The translations under genes and the position numbers were made by a program. 64,000 nt of DNA from Sternotherus odoratus (Eukaryota; Chordata; Testudines; Kinosternidae), in NCBI GenBank assembly GCA_032164245.1, contig JAVMKO010000007.1, positions 4,297,871-4,361,870 on the forward strand, read 5' to 3'. The notes below the pieces were generated by a model, which saw only the letters and a program-made list of their open reading frames with translations, searched no databases and was not told the origin of the DNA. Of the stretch, positions 1 to 9,430 are shown one piece after another; position 1 is the stretch's first letter, and each line of letters starts with the position of its first letter.

Positions 1-535
1 CCAGCAGCTGGTTCTGCTTGTGCAGGTCGGCCAGGGCCTTGACGAAGCCGTCGGCGAATCCCTCCTGCTCCTGCGTCACCTGCTGGCGGTAGAGGAAGGG
101 CCCGGCGGCGGGGCAGGGGCTGGCGGGGCCCAGGCCCGGGCTGCCTTGGATCAGCAGCTGCTCCAGGTCCGCCGCGGGCGGCAGCTTCAGCAGCGGCAGC
201 TCGGCCGAGGCCCCGGCCGCCAGCAGAGCCGCCTCCGGGCCGCCCCTGCCGCCGGCTCCTCCCCCCGCTGCCGAGCCCGGGGGCGCCGCGCCGGCGGGGA
301 TGAGCCTGAGCGCCGCGCCGCTCCGGGTGCCGCCGGGCGGCCGCAGTGGGTAGGACCCCGGCAGCGCCGCCATCTCCCGCTTCTTACCGGCCCCGAGCAG
401 CAGCTTGGGCCCCGCCGCCGCCGCCTCCACCCCGGGGCCGAAGCCGGGGAGCGGCACGAAGTCGGGCAGCAGCTCCAGCCCCTCCTCGGGGTAGAACGGG
501 GCCTCCATCTTCACCGCCGCCCGCCCGCCGCTCAT
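1..535 (-). CDS. JUN-family bZIP transcription factor, N-terminal part (partial, runs off left edge)
   Basis: Reading leftward from the ATG at 535 gives 178 open codons with no intron, as in all JUN genes. The start (Met-Ser-Gly-Gly-..., then VKMEAPFY at residues 8-15) matches the JUN N-terminus, where a short leader precedes K-M-E-x-x-F-Y. Residues 115-130 (LLKL...LEQLLIQ) match the LLKLxSxELERLIIQ block. Residues 153-175 (VTQEQEGFADGFVKAL, then DLHKQN) match the conserved JUN block before the hinge. JUN proteins dimerise with FOS or ATF partners and bind AP-1 sites in the nucleus; the bZIP domain would lie beyond base 1. The FADGFVKAL wording is JUNB-like and LHKQNQL is JUND-like, so I do not assign a paralogue. 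The delta/JNK-docking region is poorly conserved, and the Ser-Pro pair equivalent to c-Jun S63/S73 is absent (ASAELP and PPAADLE instead). Composition is very GC-rich. Family assignment is firm; orthology is not. Confidence 0.85.
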   Translation of the reverse strand, partial: MSGGRAAVKMEAPFYPEEGLELLPDFVPLPGFGPGVEAAAAGPKLLLGAGKKREMAALPGSYPLRPPGGTRSGAALRLIPAGAAPPGSAAGGGAGGRGGPEAALLAAGASAELPLLKLPPAADLEQLLIQGSPGLGPASPCPAAGPFLYRQQVTQEQEGFADGFVKALADLHKQNQLL

Positions 536-1120
536 CCTGCCCGCCCGGCCGGCCGGGGGGCCCGCCCCGCCTCCGGCCGGAGCGGGAGCAAGGGGACCCC
601 CCGCGGGGGCTGGTCGCTCGCCTGGGGTGGCGGGGGGCCCCCGCCCGCCTCAGCCCGGCGCCCAGGGGAAGGAGATCCAGAGCCGCATGCACGGCGGGGA
701 GGCGGGCTGCCTGCGCCCGGGGCGCCCAGGCTCGGCTCCGCGCGGTGTCCGCGATGGGGGAGGCGGGGGCCGGGCTCAGCCCTGGCGGGCGGGTCGGCTC
801 CCACCGGGGGCCGCTGCAGCCGCCTCCTCCGCCCAGGGCTCCGCGCCTTCGGCGTGTGGCATTTACTGAAACTCCTACAGGGGAACTGATGTCAAACCCC
901 CTCCCAGCAGCAGCGCCGCCTTCGCGCCCGCTCTCTCCGCCCCTCCGGCGGCCGCGGCTCTCTCCCTCCCGCCTGGGCAGGGGAGCGCACACGGCTCCGC
1001 GCTGGCAGCGGCCCCCGCTCCCGCCCCCTTGCTGCGGGCGGAACCGCTCTGCCCGCCGGGAGAGCGCTGCCCCTTGGCGAGAGCCGTGTGTGTCTGGGGG
1101 GGGGGGGGGGGTTGGTTCAT
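536..1120 (-). promoter_or_regulatory. CpG-rich 5' UTR/promoter region of the JUN-family gene
   Basis: GC- and CpG-dense sequence continues upstream of the JUN ATG to about 1080, where composition drops. No TATA box is obvious. It contains a jun-type TRE (887-894) and several GC-box-like stretches, with a pure G run at about 1097-1111. The several overlapping open frames here, on both strands, are a by-product of GC-rich sequence lacking stop codons. Confidence 0.55.
887..894 (-). promoter_or_regulatory. TGACATCA element (jun-type TRE/CRE-like site)
   Basis: The plus strand reads TGATGTCA, i.e. TGACATCA on the coding strand of the JUN-family gene, about 350 bp upstream of its ATG. This is the octamer of the c-jun promoter jun1 TRE, bound by JUN/ATF2 heterodimers and used in autoregulation. 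The sequence match is exact; function here is inferred. Confidence 0.5.
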
Positions 1121-1528
1121 TTATGATCCCTCGTCCTCTCCTTCACTGCACCGGGAAACAGAGGCTCGTTCTGCTCCCAGCCTCATGCCACTGACTCCCA
1201 GCTCCCCAAAGCCGGACCTCTTTGCAGCCCTCTAGCCTGCTAGGGAGAGGCACAGGGACCAGCCTGACCCAACAGGGCAGTGGAGGGGATTGTTTATGGG
1301 GAGGACCACAGGGGATGAAATCATCCCCCCCCCCCCCCCCCCGCCGACTTTCTCTTTGCAGACTGCTACGCAGAAAGTACGCTAAGAAAATGTGCAGTGC
1401 TTGATCAGGAAGTACCCCATTGAAAGTGCCACCTGCAACCCATCCCATACCTTGCACCGCCTCTCCGTGCCTCATTGCCCTGCCTTCGGACACCCTCTTT
1501 AATTACCTGATTCCTTGTGTCTCAGTGA

Positions 1529-1653
1529 TAGGGTGCCCAGACAGCAAGCATGAAAAGTCGGGACGGAGGTGGGGGGTAATAGGAGCCAATATAAGAAAAA
1601 GACCCCAAAATCGGGACTGTCCCTATAAAATTGGGACATCTGGTCACCCTACC
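1529..1653. repeat. Small non-autonomous DNA transposon with GGGTGACCAG-like ends
   Basis: Starts AGGGTGCCCAGA and ends CTGGTCACCCTA, imperfect inverted ends, with CAGTGA directly repeated on both sides (1523-1528 and 1654-1659). The interior carries AATCGGGACTGTCCC and TTGGGACATC. The same ends recur in the element at 3478-3605. Confidence 0.55.
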
Positions 1654-1774
1654 CAGTGACCACAGCAGAAGAGCCAGAGTTGTCTAATGACCTTGTAAGG
1701 GGCATCTTGGCCAGCGTGGGTGCAGCTGCCCTCTGCTAGTATACCGGGTAAGGTGTACAGTAACAGCGGCTACA
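1654..1774. other. Short unassigned spacer between repeats
   Basis: No gene or recognisable repeat is visible between the small transposon and the hAT-like element that follows. Confidence 0.4.
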
Positions 1775-2660
1775 ACGGTGGTTCTCAAACTTCATTTTTT
1801 CATGGGACGCTTGCAAATTGCTGAGGGTCTCGGCGGGCCACGTCATGACCTTTCCCAATGCTGCTTGTGCCGTTAGCTAGCTATTGTAAAGTGCTTTGGA
1901 TAAATGCACTAGATTAAAAAAAATTAACATTTTTTGTTCTACAGATAGAAGCACACATTTTGTCTTTTAGTATCCGTAGTCTTACCTTTCTAATGTGATA
2001 GATGTGCCCCCTCCCCCCTGACGTGGTAGCCCTGGAGCTGGGGAAACTCACCTTTCTCTGGTCACCGCAGTCCTGCACCTCCCAAATTTTCCCCACCCAC
2101 TCTTCTCGCTGTGTGGCTCCCCAATTAGGTGGGTGGCCCTTCATTCTCTTATGTCCGTCCAGGCGTGCACCTTAGATCAGTGGTTTTCAAACCGGGTCAT
2201 GACCCAGTACTAGGTCGCGGAAGGTAAGGGATTGGGTCGCAGCTGCTCTGGTCAGCACTACCAACTGGACCGTTAAAAGTCCTGTCGGTGGTGCTGCCTG
2301 GCTAAGGCAGCCTCGCCCCTACTTTTTGTGACGCTGCATTGTGCCCTGGGAGCAGGGGGTGGGCAGTGCCTGTGGCCGAGGGCCCTGGAGGGGTTGGTCA
2401 GGGAGCAGGGGAGGTTGGATGGGTCACACGTTCAGAGGGGGCAGTCGGGGTGGGAAGTGGGAGGGGGCAGATAGGGGGCAGGGCCAGGCTGTTCAAGGAG
2501 GCACTGCCTTCCCTACCCGGCCCTCTGTACAATTTTGAATCCCGATCTGGCCCTCAGGCCAAAAAGTTTTTCCTCCCCTGCCTTAGAGGAAACAATGTGT
2601 GGACCCCCTGAATGGAGCTGGTAGTCCGCAGAGCACAGTTTGGGAACCTCTGGGCTAGGG
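1775..2660. mobile_element. Nested hAT-type non-autonomous elements
   Basis: Three hAT-like termini are stacked. GGTGGTTCTCAAACTTCATT lies at about 1779, CAGTGGTTTTCAAACCGGGT at about 2180, and GTTTGGGAACCTCTGG closes near 2655. A G-rich middle (2340-2580) ends in TCTGGCCCTCAGGCCAAAAA, the inner side of another hAT family also seen near 18600 and 41100. The open frames through 2339-2611 are repeat-derived. Confidence 0.6.
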
Positions 2661-3213
2661 CTTTGCAGAACACATTGACTAAGGCAAGGTATATCTTGTA
2701 TACAACTGAGTCATGAATTCTTTACTATGCTTGGGGTACAACAAAATAGTAGAAAATGCTAAATATGTTCAAGGTCCTAGGGGGGAAACTCTGCATTCTA
2801 TTTTTGAGCTGTAAGAGAACTGTCATTAGTTAACAGGATGGTGGGGGGATTTACACATTTTTTAAATCTCTATTTAAAATTTCTTGGGTCGGGGCATTAA
2901 TGTGGGCCTGACCAAGCTGAGGATAGCTCCTTCTGAGCCACTCAGTGCTTGCTGTCTTCAACTTGCTGAGTGAATGAACCTCAGGCCTTAGTGACGGATC
3001 CATTAATATATCAATTCTCCCTGTGCCCCTATTATCCACTAGTCGCCCCCTGCCCCAAGGAATTCCTCCATCCCTGTTCCCCATCACATTTCATCTACTC
3101 ATTTGGCTTCCTGGCACATTTCAGTGCTTGTCCCTGCACTTCAAACCAAGCTCCTTTTCCCCTAGGACCTCTACAGGACGCTGGCCTGTTCAGCTTTCCC
3201 CCATCCATGTGGC
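2661..3213. other. Intergenic, nothing recognised
   Basis: Low-complexity AT-rich to mixed sequence without conserved coding potential, splice-flanked exon or recognisable repeat. The short open frames show no domain I can identify. Confidence 0.4.
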
Positions 3214-3624
3214 TTAGAGTATGTCTTCACTGCCCACATTACAGCACTCTGCCATGGGCAGTGTTTACACTCTTCAGTGCCATGGAACAGCTCTCCCGGC
3301 GATAAAAACCCCCCACCCCGAACGATCGGTGGTAGCTTTATCGGCAGAAGCGCCGCTCCCGGCAATAAAACACGGTCTATACTAACACTTTTCAGTGCTA
3401 AAACGTTTGTTGCTCAGGGGTGTGTTTTTTCACACCCCCTAAACGACTAAAGTTTTAGCACTGAAAGTGGCAGTGTAGTGGGGGTGACCAGATGTCCTGA
3501 TTTTATAGGGACAGTCCAATATTGGGGGCTTTTTTTAAAATATGGGCTCCCTCTTACTCCCCAACCCGTCCCGATTTTTCAGACTTGCCGTCTGGTCACC
3601 CTACAGTGTAGACACAGCCTTAGT
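3214..3624. mobile_element. Harbinger-like MITE with a second small element inserted
   Basis: Outer ends are CTTAGAGTATGTCTTCACTG and GTGTAGACACAGCCTTAG, imperfect inverted repeats of the turtle Harbinger-type MITEs also seen near 6656-7340 and 27972-28263. Inside, 3478-3605 is a copy of the GGGTGACCAG...CTGGTCACCCTA family seen at 1529-1653, so the latter inserted later. Confidence 0.55.
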
Positions 3625-3673
3625 GAGGCTTCCAGGAACACTCCTCTCCAATCCGGGGGTGGCCTATGCTGCT

Positions 3674-3844
3674 GCCAGGGCCAGCGACAGGGGGGTACTA
3701 CGGGTACAGCTGTACCGGGCCCCGGACTTAAGGGGGGCCCCCTTAAGTCTGGGGCCTGGTACACAGCTGTACCCATAGTCATCCCCCGACGGCCCCCAAA
3801 TGATCAGAGTAGGGGGCCCCAAAATTTCTGTCGCCGGCCCTGGC
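3674..3844. repeat. Palindromic MITE upstream of THAP1
   Basis: Begins GCCAGGGCCAGCGACAG and ends TGTCGCCGGCCCTGGC, imperfect inverted termini. The interior is a foldback: GTACAGCTGTACC with a CTTAAGGGGG arm meets GCCCCCTTAAG and ACAGCTGTACC. It lies about 0.5 kb upstream of the THAP1 start. Confidence 0.6.
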
Positions 3845-4039
3845 TGCTGCACCTCCCTCTCCCTGTTCCGTCCCAAAAAGCAGCAGGAAGGGGAGAAGCC
3901 GGGAAGGACCCCTGGCCTGCCTGATGTTTCCCACCCCACCGAGGAGAGCAGCCTTAGCAGCTCCAGGGGGACAGACTTGCTGGTGGTGGCCGCAAGTCGG
4001 CACTGCCAGGCTCCGTCCAGATGGGAGCAACGTGGGCGG

Positions 4040-4190
4040 AGCGATTGGGGCCCGCGCCGCAGCCTCTGCGCCTATTGGCGGACTGATCGGGAAGACTCCA
4101 CCCACGCGTAGGGGAACGGCCAATGGAGGCGGGCGATGCCCGGTTATCGCGAGAGTTGAGCTGAAGCTGGCAGCGCCATCTTGAAGCCGG
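4040..4190 (+). promoter_or_regulatory. THAP1: THAP1 core promoter region (TATA-less, CpG-rich)
   Basis: Three CCAAT boxes lie upstream of the ATG: ATTGG at 4044-4048 and 4074-4078, and CCAAT at 4120-4124. A TCGCGAGA core lies at 4147-4154, and a YY1-type CCATCTTG at 4176-4183. No TATA box is present. This combination (NF-Y, CGCG element, YY1 near the start site) is typical of broadly expressed genes. The transcription start is not defined by sequence alone and probably lies around 4170-4230. Confidence 0.6.
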
Positions 4191-4329
4191 GAGAGGCCGT
4201 GTCCCTTTTCTGCTCCTAGGGGCTAATAGAAAAGGGGATGGGGGCCGGGCAGTGACTGAGGTTAGCTGGGTCCTTGCGCTCCTCTCCTGTGGGTGCCCGA
4301 GCGGAGCAGGCGGCCGCCGGCGGGGGAGA

Positions 4330-4400
4330 ATGGTGCAGTCCTGCTCCGCCTACCGCTGCCGGAACCGATACGACAAAGAGAAGCCTATCTCCTTCCACAA
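4330..4400 (+). CDS. THAP1: THAP1 coding exon 1
   Basis: THAP1 is a nuclear zinc-coordinating transcription factor that binds DNA through an N-terminal THAP domain and acts in cell-cycle and neural/myelin gene regulation, with YY1 and HCF-1 as known partners. The exon encodes [20 protein letters not shown] followed by SFHK, nearly the human start, with the first two Cys of the C2CH zinc site (C5, C10). The ATG has a good Kozak context (A at -3, G at +4). The exon is 71 nt and ends at AA|GTGAGG, the same length and phase as in human. Three exons join to 237 aa against 213 in human; the excess lies mainly in the proline-rich segment. Confidence 0.97.
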
Positions 4401-5817
4401 GTGAGGACGGGGCAGCAGCGCGCCTGCGCGGGGCGGGAGCGCGCCTCGGCGGGGGAGGGGCCATGCGCAGGGCGCGCGCTGGGGGGTGCGGGGAGTAACC
4501 GTCATTGGCGAGAAGCCCAGAGCGCGTGCGCGCACGGGGGGGGGGGGGGGGACGACACACACGCGCTCACCCAGTTCTGGCTGCGCAAGTGGGGCCTGTC
4601 CCAGGCGCTCCTCCTGCCTGGGGGGAGGGGTCTGTGAGGTGGGGGCTCGGCTGTGCTCGGCGCTGTACAGCCGGCCCCGCTTCCCCTGGGCGAGGCTGTT
4701 CGGGCACCCTGGGCCACGTGCTTGTTCCCTGCCCCTTGCCTGGCCTGGGCCCCTCAGCCCAGTCGCGCAGCCTGAGTCTCGGGGCCCGCAGGGGGATGTA
4801 AACACCTGGGCAACCAAGGGGCGGCACCCGCCCAGCTGTCACCGGGCCTGGCTCCAGGCAGCGGCACCCCTTGGTTTTTGCTTCCTAGGAGAGTTGGCGA
4901 ACCAGCCTGAGGTTTCTTCACAGGTTGCACCTTTTGGTTTACCCAGGAGGTGGGTGGGCCTAAGCCCACCTGTTGCTGAAGTCCCTCCCCCAGCCTGGCG
5001 GGAGGGACACTAGACCCGGGGCCAATTGATTACGGGGGACAACTAATGAAAAAAGGACAGGGGAGTGCATGAGGTTTACAGGTTCAAAATGAGGGTACAG
5101 GATGGGGACACCGAGCAGAGAACCCCGCTCAGCACCCACTGCTCCATGAAAACGCAGAGGGAGGTCTTCACAGGTTGCAGGTGTCCCGTGAACATGCTTG
5201 GTTGAGGCCTGGCGTGCTGTATGGAAATCCTCACTGCCACTTGCTCGTTGGGCCGCCTGATGTTGGCCTGTTTTCTTTGGTTCCCCTGAATAATGCAAAA
5301 ACCTGCCCCTGGGCTCTGGCCTGTCCGCTGATCCATGAAGCTAACCCCTTGTGCCTCACCATTGTGCCCCTATGCCTAGCAAGGGGACGGCTGTGTTCTT
5401 CAGCTTGCAAAATCAGGCCTAAGGAATGATGCTGAACATAGCAGTATCAGGAGACTTTTTGTTCCTTGGTAGCAAAGTCCTGTGGCACCTTAAAGACTAA
5501 CTATAAAGTTTTGAAGCATAAGCTTTCGTGGGCGACGAAGTGGGTATTAGCCCACGAAAGCTTATGCTTCGAAACTTTATAGTTAGTCTTTAAGGTACCA
5601 TAGGACTTTGCTACCTCTGCTATTCCAGCCTAACACGGCTACCTCTCTGATTTTTGTTCCTTGTTTATACAGCAGCTAGCACTGGGGGGGTCCTGGCCCG
5701 TGAGTAGCGTTTCTTGGTGCTACACCAATACTTTGTCTTGAGTGTCTTAAGTATATCTACAGCTATTGCTTTTTTAGAAAGCCTTGAAATGGAGCTGAAG
5801 GTCCATTTCATTTGCAG
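4401..5817 (+). other. THAP1: THAP1 intron 1
   Basis: GC-rich at its 5' end with a poly-G run at about 4537-4550, then ordinary sequence. One foldback element sits at 5469-5650. The intron closes with TTTCATTTGCAG at 5806-5817. Confidence 0.9.
5469..5650 (-). repeat. Foldback SINE-like element, copy 1
   Basis: A headless arm (CAAAGTCCTGTGGCACCTTA ...) is followed by its reverse complement, which continues into CTGCTATTCCAGCCTAACAC and ends GGCTACCTCTCTGA. A 13-bp direct repeat TTTTTGTTCCTTG flanks it (5456-5468 and 5651-5663). It is the same family as 27140-27340, 36728-36859 and 50787-50997, here in reverse orientation. Confidence 0.75.
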
Positions 5818-6019
5818 GTTTCCTCTCACAAGACCTGATCTCTGCAAGAAATGGGAAGCTGCTGTTAAAAGAAAAAACTTCAAACCAACGAAGTATAGCA
5901 GCATTTGTTCAGAACACTTTACTCCAGATTGCTTTAAAAGAGAGTGCAACAACAAGCTACTGAAAGAAAATGCTGTGCCCACAATATTTTGTTACACGGA
6001 ACCCAGTGAGAAGATAAAG
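5818..6019 (+). CDS. THAP1: THAP1 coding exon 2 (rest of THAP domain)
   Basis: Begins after TTTGCAG and ends AAG|GTAATG, phase 0. It encodes [20 protein letters not shown], then [19 protein letters not shown]. These hold the remaining Cys and His of the C2CH site, the invariant Pro and Trp of the fold, and the closing AVPTIF motif that ends THAP domains. It is 202 nt; by my recollection human exon 2 is 196 nt, so there are two extra codons, probably at the divergent 3' end (EKIK). Confidence 0.97.
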
Positions 6020-6484
6020 GTAATGATGAAAACTCTTTCTTATAATACATACTTTAATTTATGCATACATAGTCAAATATCGAAGTATATATATTTTTAA
6101 AATGCAAAGAAGGGAGAGAAGCAGTGTTAAGGAGATACATATTTAAGCCTGATAAGCTATTTTTACACGTGCAGAGAGCAGGAGAACTTAGGAGGGTCTG
6201 AGATATCAAGGAGAGGTATGGTAACAACTAGAAATACTCAGCTGTTTTTGTGAAGTTATATGGGAAGTTTCCCTTAAGAGCAAGCAATCTTGTGGGTTTC
6301 ACACAATCACCACCTGAGAACTGAGCCAGCTGGCACTTGGGGATAGGGTTATAAATACAGTATGTGAATTGGAGTCCATCATCTGATTGATGCAGGGCTA
6401 AAGAGATGTTTCTGATACAAAGACTGTGTTCCAATACTTGTCTCACTTTGGATACTAGTATAGATTCCCTATTTTGCTAGAAAC

Positions 6485-6580
6485 CAATGAGTTTAAGAGA
6501 TCTTAATGAGGTAATATCTTTTATTAGACCAACTTTAGTTGGTGAGAGAGACAAGTTTTCAAGGTGGAACAAATCGTTTA
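6485..6580 (-). repeat. Old LINE/SINE 3'-end fragment
   Basis: The segment AGGTAATATCTTTTATTAGA, then CCAACTTTAGTTGGTGAGAG and ACAAG, is a widespread ancient repeat tail. It is the inverse of the copy at 7600-7725. The family name is uncertain. Confidence 0.5.
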
Positions 6581-6655
6581 GCATAGGTAGTTTAATTTAT
6601 ATTTATATTTATATTTAATTTATATTTCAAGAGACCATTTAAGGTGAAATGGTCT

Positions 6656-7341
6656 AAGGGCTTAGGTACACTTGCACGTTATACTGCAGTAAAGCATCCC
6701 GGAGCACTCTACCTTACTCCCCGTCCACACTGGCAAGACACGTAGAGTGCTCCTGATAATCCACCTTGTCAAGAGGGATAAGGTCTGATGTGTCTTGAGT
6801 GAGATGCCCCAGCATCAGTGTGAACGAGGAGTTGCATTACTGCACTCTGATTGATCTCCGGAAATGTCCCATAATCCCTGTAAATCAAGTGGACCCTCTT
6901 GTGATTGTGAAATCCGCTGCAGGAATGTGGAAGTGCCCTTTCAAAGCTCCCTTTCAGACAGCCTGCTGCTTATTTTCTCCAAGAAAAAGCAAACATTTAC
7001 TGTTTGCTTTGAGTGAGTGGAGGAGGGGTGGGAAGGGGAAGGGAGGTCTGAACTTACAAGATAGCATGCTCACACACTCTCAGCACCCCCAAAAACCCAC
7101 TCTCTCCTCCCACATACACAGAGCACACTCCCTGTCACACTCCACCCCTGAAAAACATGTTGCAGCCACTTGAATGCTGGGATAGCTGCCAAAGCAGCTG
7201 CAAGTGCCGCAAATGTGGCCACACCAGTGCACTTACAGCTGTCAGTGTGGACCGACTGCGGCGCTTTCCCTAGTGCGGTCCTTGAAGGCTGGTTTAACCC
7301 AAAGCGCTCTACATCTGCAAGTGTAGCCAAGCCCTAACATG
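6656..7341. mobile_element. Harbinger-type MITE
   Basis: Inverted ends: AGGGCTTAGGTACACTTGCA on the left and TGCAAGTGTAGCCAAGCCCT on the right. Short TAA-like target repeats flank it, as expected for the PIF/Harbinger superfamily. The interior contains no transposase; the frame at 6799-7173 is incidental. Confidence 0.65.
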
Positions 7342-7584
7342 TCTTCAGTGCACTAAATGTCCCAATGACAGCTATGTGGATGAAATGAGACCATCACTAC
7401 ACACTTGAATGAACTCACACACAGTGTTTTTGTCAGTTACCATTTTTCTATCACCTGTAACACTTTTTCACAAAGCGATCACTTTATATCTGCTTGCTCA
7501 GTCCTCATTCTCAATGATCCCTTGAAAATGTTAACTATTTATGCTAAACAGTCTGTTCCACCTTGTATTTAGCTGTGACACTGA

Positions 7585-7725
7585 GTACATTTCAGACCTG
7601 AAGAAGAGTTCTGCGTAAGCTCAAAAGATGTTCTCTTTCATCAACTGAAGTAGGTCCCAAGAAAAGATATTACCTCACCCACCTTGTCTCTAATATCTTG
7701 GGACCAGTGTGGTTACAACAACACT
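7585..7725 (+). repeat. Old LINE/SINE 3'-end fragment, inverted relative to 6485-6580
   Basis: Contains GAAGAAGAGTTCTGCGTAAG, AAAAGATATTACCTCACCCA and CCTTGTCTC, the complement of the fragment at 6485. The two lie on either side of the Harbinger MITE. Confidence 0.5.
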
Positions 7726-8029
7726 ACATAGATACCAATTAAGCAGTCAGCTATTAGCTCAGGGACTGGAATTAGCTGCTGACTGCAAGAATCTTTGAAC
7801 TGCTGTTTTTGCTTAGGAGATTCTCATGTGTTTTGGAGGGAGAATCCAGGTGAAACAGGCATATTTTTAAGACAGATTAGAGACTAAGAACATAAGGCAG
7901 TGTGTGTATGTGTTAAAGTGTACAAGAGTGTATATTCTGTTGCACACTAACACTGAAATGTATGTAAAGAACCGGGTTGAGGGGAGAGAACTCTCAATGG
8001 GTATCCTTTTTGGGTGACATATCTGAAGT

Positions 8030-9430
8030 AGTGTTCCACATTGATGCATCAATAGAATTTTAGAACAAATTGATAAATTAAACAGTAAGACGTCACCCGG
8101 ACCAGATGGCATTCACCCAAAAGTGCAGAAGGAATTCAAATGCAAAGTTGCAGAACTATTAACTCTAGTATGTAACTGATTTCTGAAATAAGCCTCTGTA
8201 CCAGAAGACCGGTGGATAGCTAATGTAACACCAATTTTTAAAACAGGTTCCAGAGACAATCCTGGCAATTATAGGCTGGTGAGCCTAACTTCAGCAACAG
8301 ACAAATTGGTAGAAACTCTAGTAAAAAACAGAATTGTCAGGTGGACATATAAACTTGTTTTGTTGGGAAACCGTCAACCAGGCTTTTGTAAAGGGAAGTT
8401 ACGCTTCACCAATCTATCAAAATTGTTTGAGGGTGTCAACAAGCATCGCTATAAGGGTGATTCAGGTGATATAGAGTACTTGAATTTTCAGAAAGTCTTT
8501 GACGAGATCCCTCACCAAAGATTCTCAAGGAAACAAAGTAGTCCTGGAATAACAGGACTCTTATAGATCAATAACTGGTTAAAAGATAAGAAATAAAGAG
8601 TAGGGATAAATGGTCCATTTTCACAGTGGAGAGGGGTTCCGCCAAGGAGCTGTCCTGTTCACTCCATTTTCCAGATCATTAATTAAATATGTTGAAAACA
8701 GTGAAATGGCAACATTTGCAAAAGCTACATATTTATTCAAAATCGCTAAGTCCAAAGCTGACTGCAAAGAGTTACAAAGGGATCTCACAAAACTGGACAA
8801 CAAACAGGCAGATGAAATTCAACACTGATAAGTGCAAAGTAATGCACACTGGAAAAATAATTCCATCTACACATATATAATAGAATATCTAACTGAGCTG
8901 TTAGCACTCAAGAAAGAGATCTTGGAATCACCTTGGGTAGTTTGCTGAAAACTTCAGCTCAATGCACAGCAGCAGTCAAAAAGGGTAACAGAATGTTAAT
9001 AACTATTTGGAAGGGGATAGAAAAGAAGACAGAGAATATGATGCCACTATAGGAATCCCTGGTGTGTCGGCATCTTGAATTCTGTGATCAGTTTTGGTTT
9101 CCCCATCTCAAAAACAATATAGTGGAATGAAAAAGGTTCAGAGGAGGGCAACAAAGATGCTTAAGGGCATGGAACAGCTTACATACAAGGAGATACTAAA
9201 AAGATTAAGGCTGTTCAATTTAGAAAAGTTGACTAAGGGGTGTGTGTGTGACAGAGATCTGTATAATCATGAATGGTGTGGAATAATGAACAGAGAGGTT
9301 TTATTTACCCTCTCCCACAATACAAAAACCAGGGGTTACCCGATGAAATTAATAAGTAGCAGGTTTAATACAAACAAGCGGAAGTGTTTTTTTCCCACAC
9401 AACACAGTTATCCTGTGGAACTCCTTTCCA
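8030..9430 (+). pseudogene. CR1 LINE reverse transcriptase remnant
   Basis: Conceptual translation shows broken CR1 ORF2: TSPGPDGIHPK near 8090, PEDRW...NVTPIFKTG near 8200-8250, GNYRLVSLTSATDKLVE near 8270, and the 3' portion up to 9425 with the typical end (FNTNKRKCFF). Stop codons and frameshifts break it. The catalytic FADD box appears as FAKAT near 8720, so the Asp pair is lost. This is a dead LINE copy in THAP1 intron 2. Confidence 0.85.

Noticed and set aside
346..1194. Long ORFs on both strands in the CpG-rich block
   Set aside because: Shadow frames of the JUN gene and its GC-rich 5' region, without homology; the JUN frame explains the coding signal.
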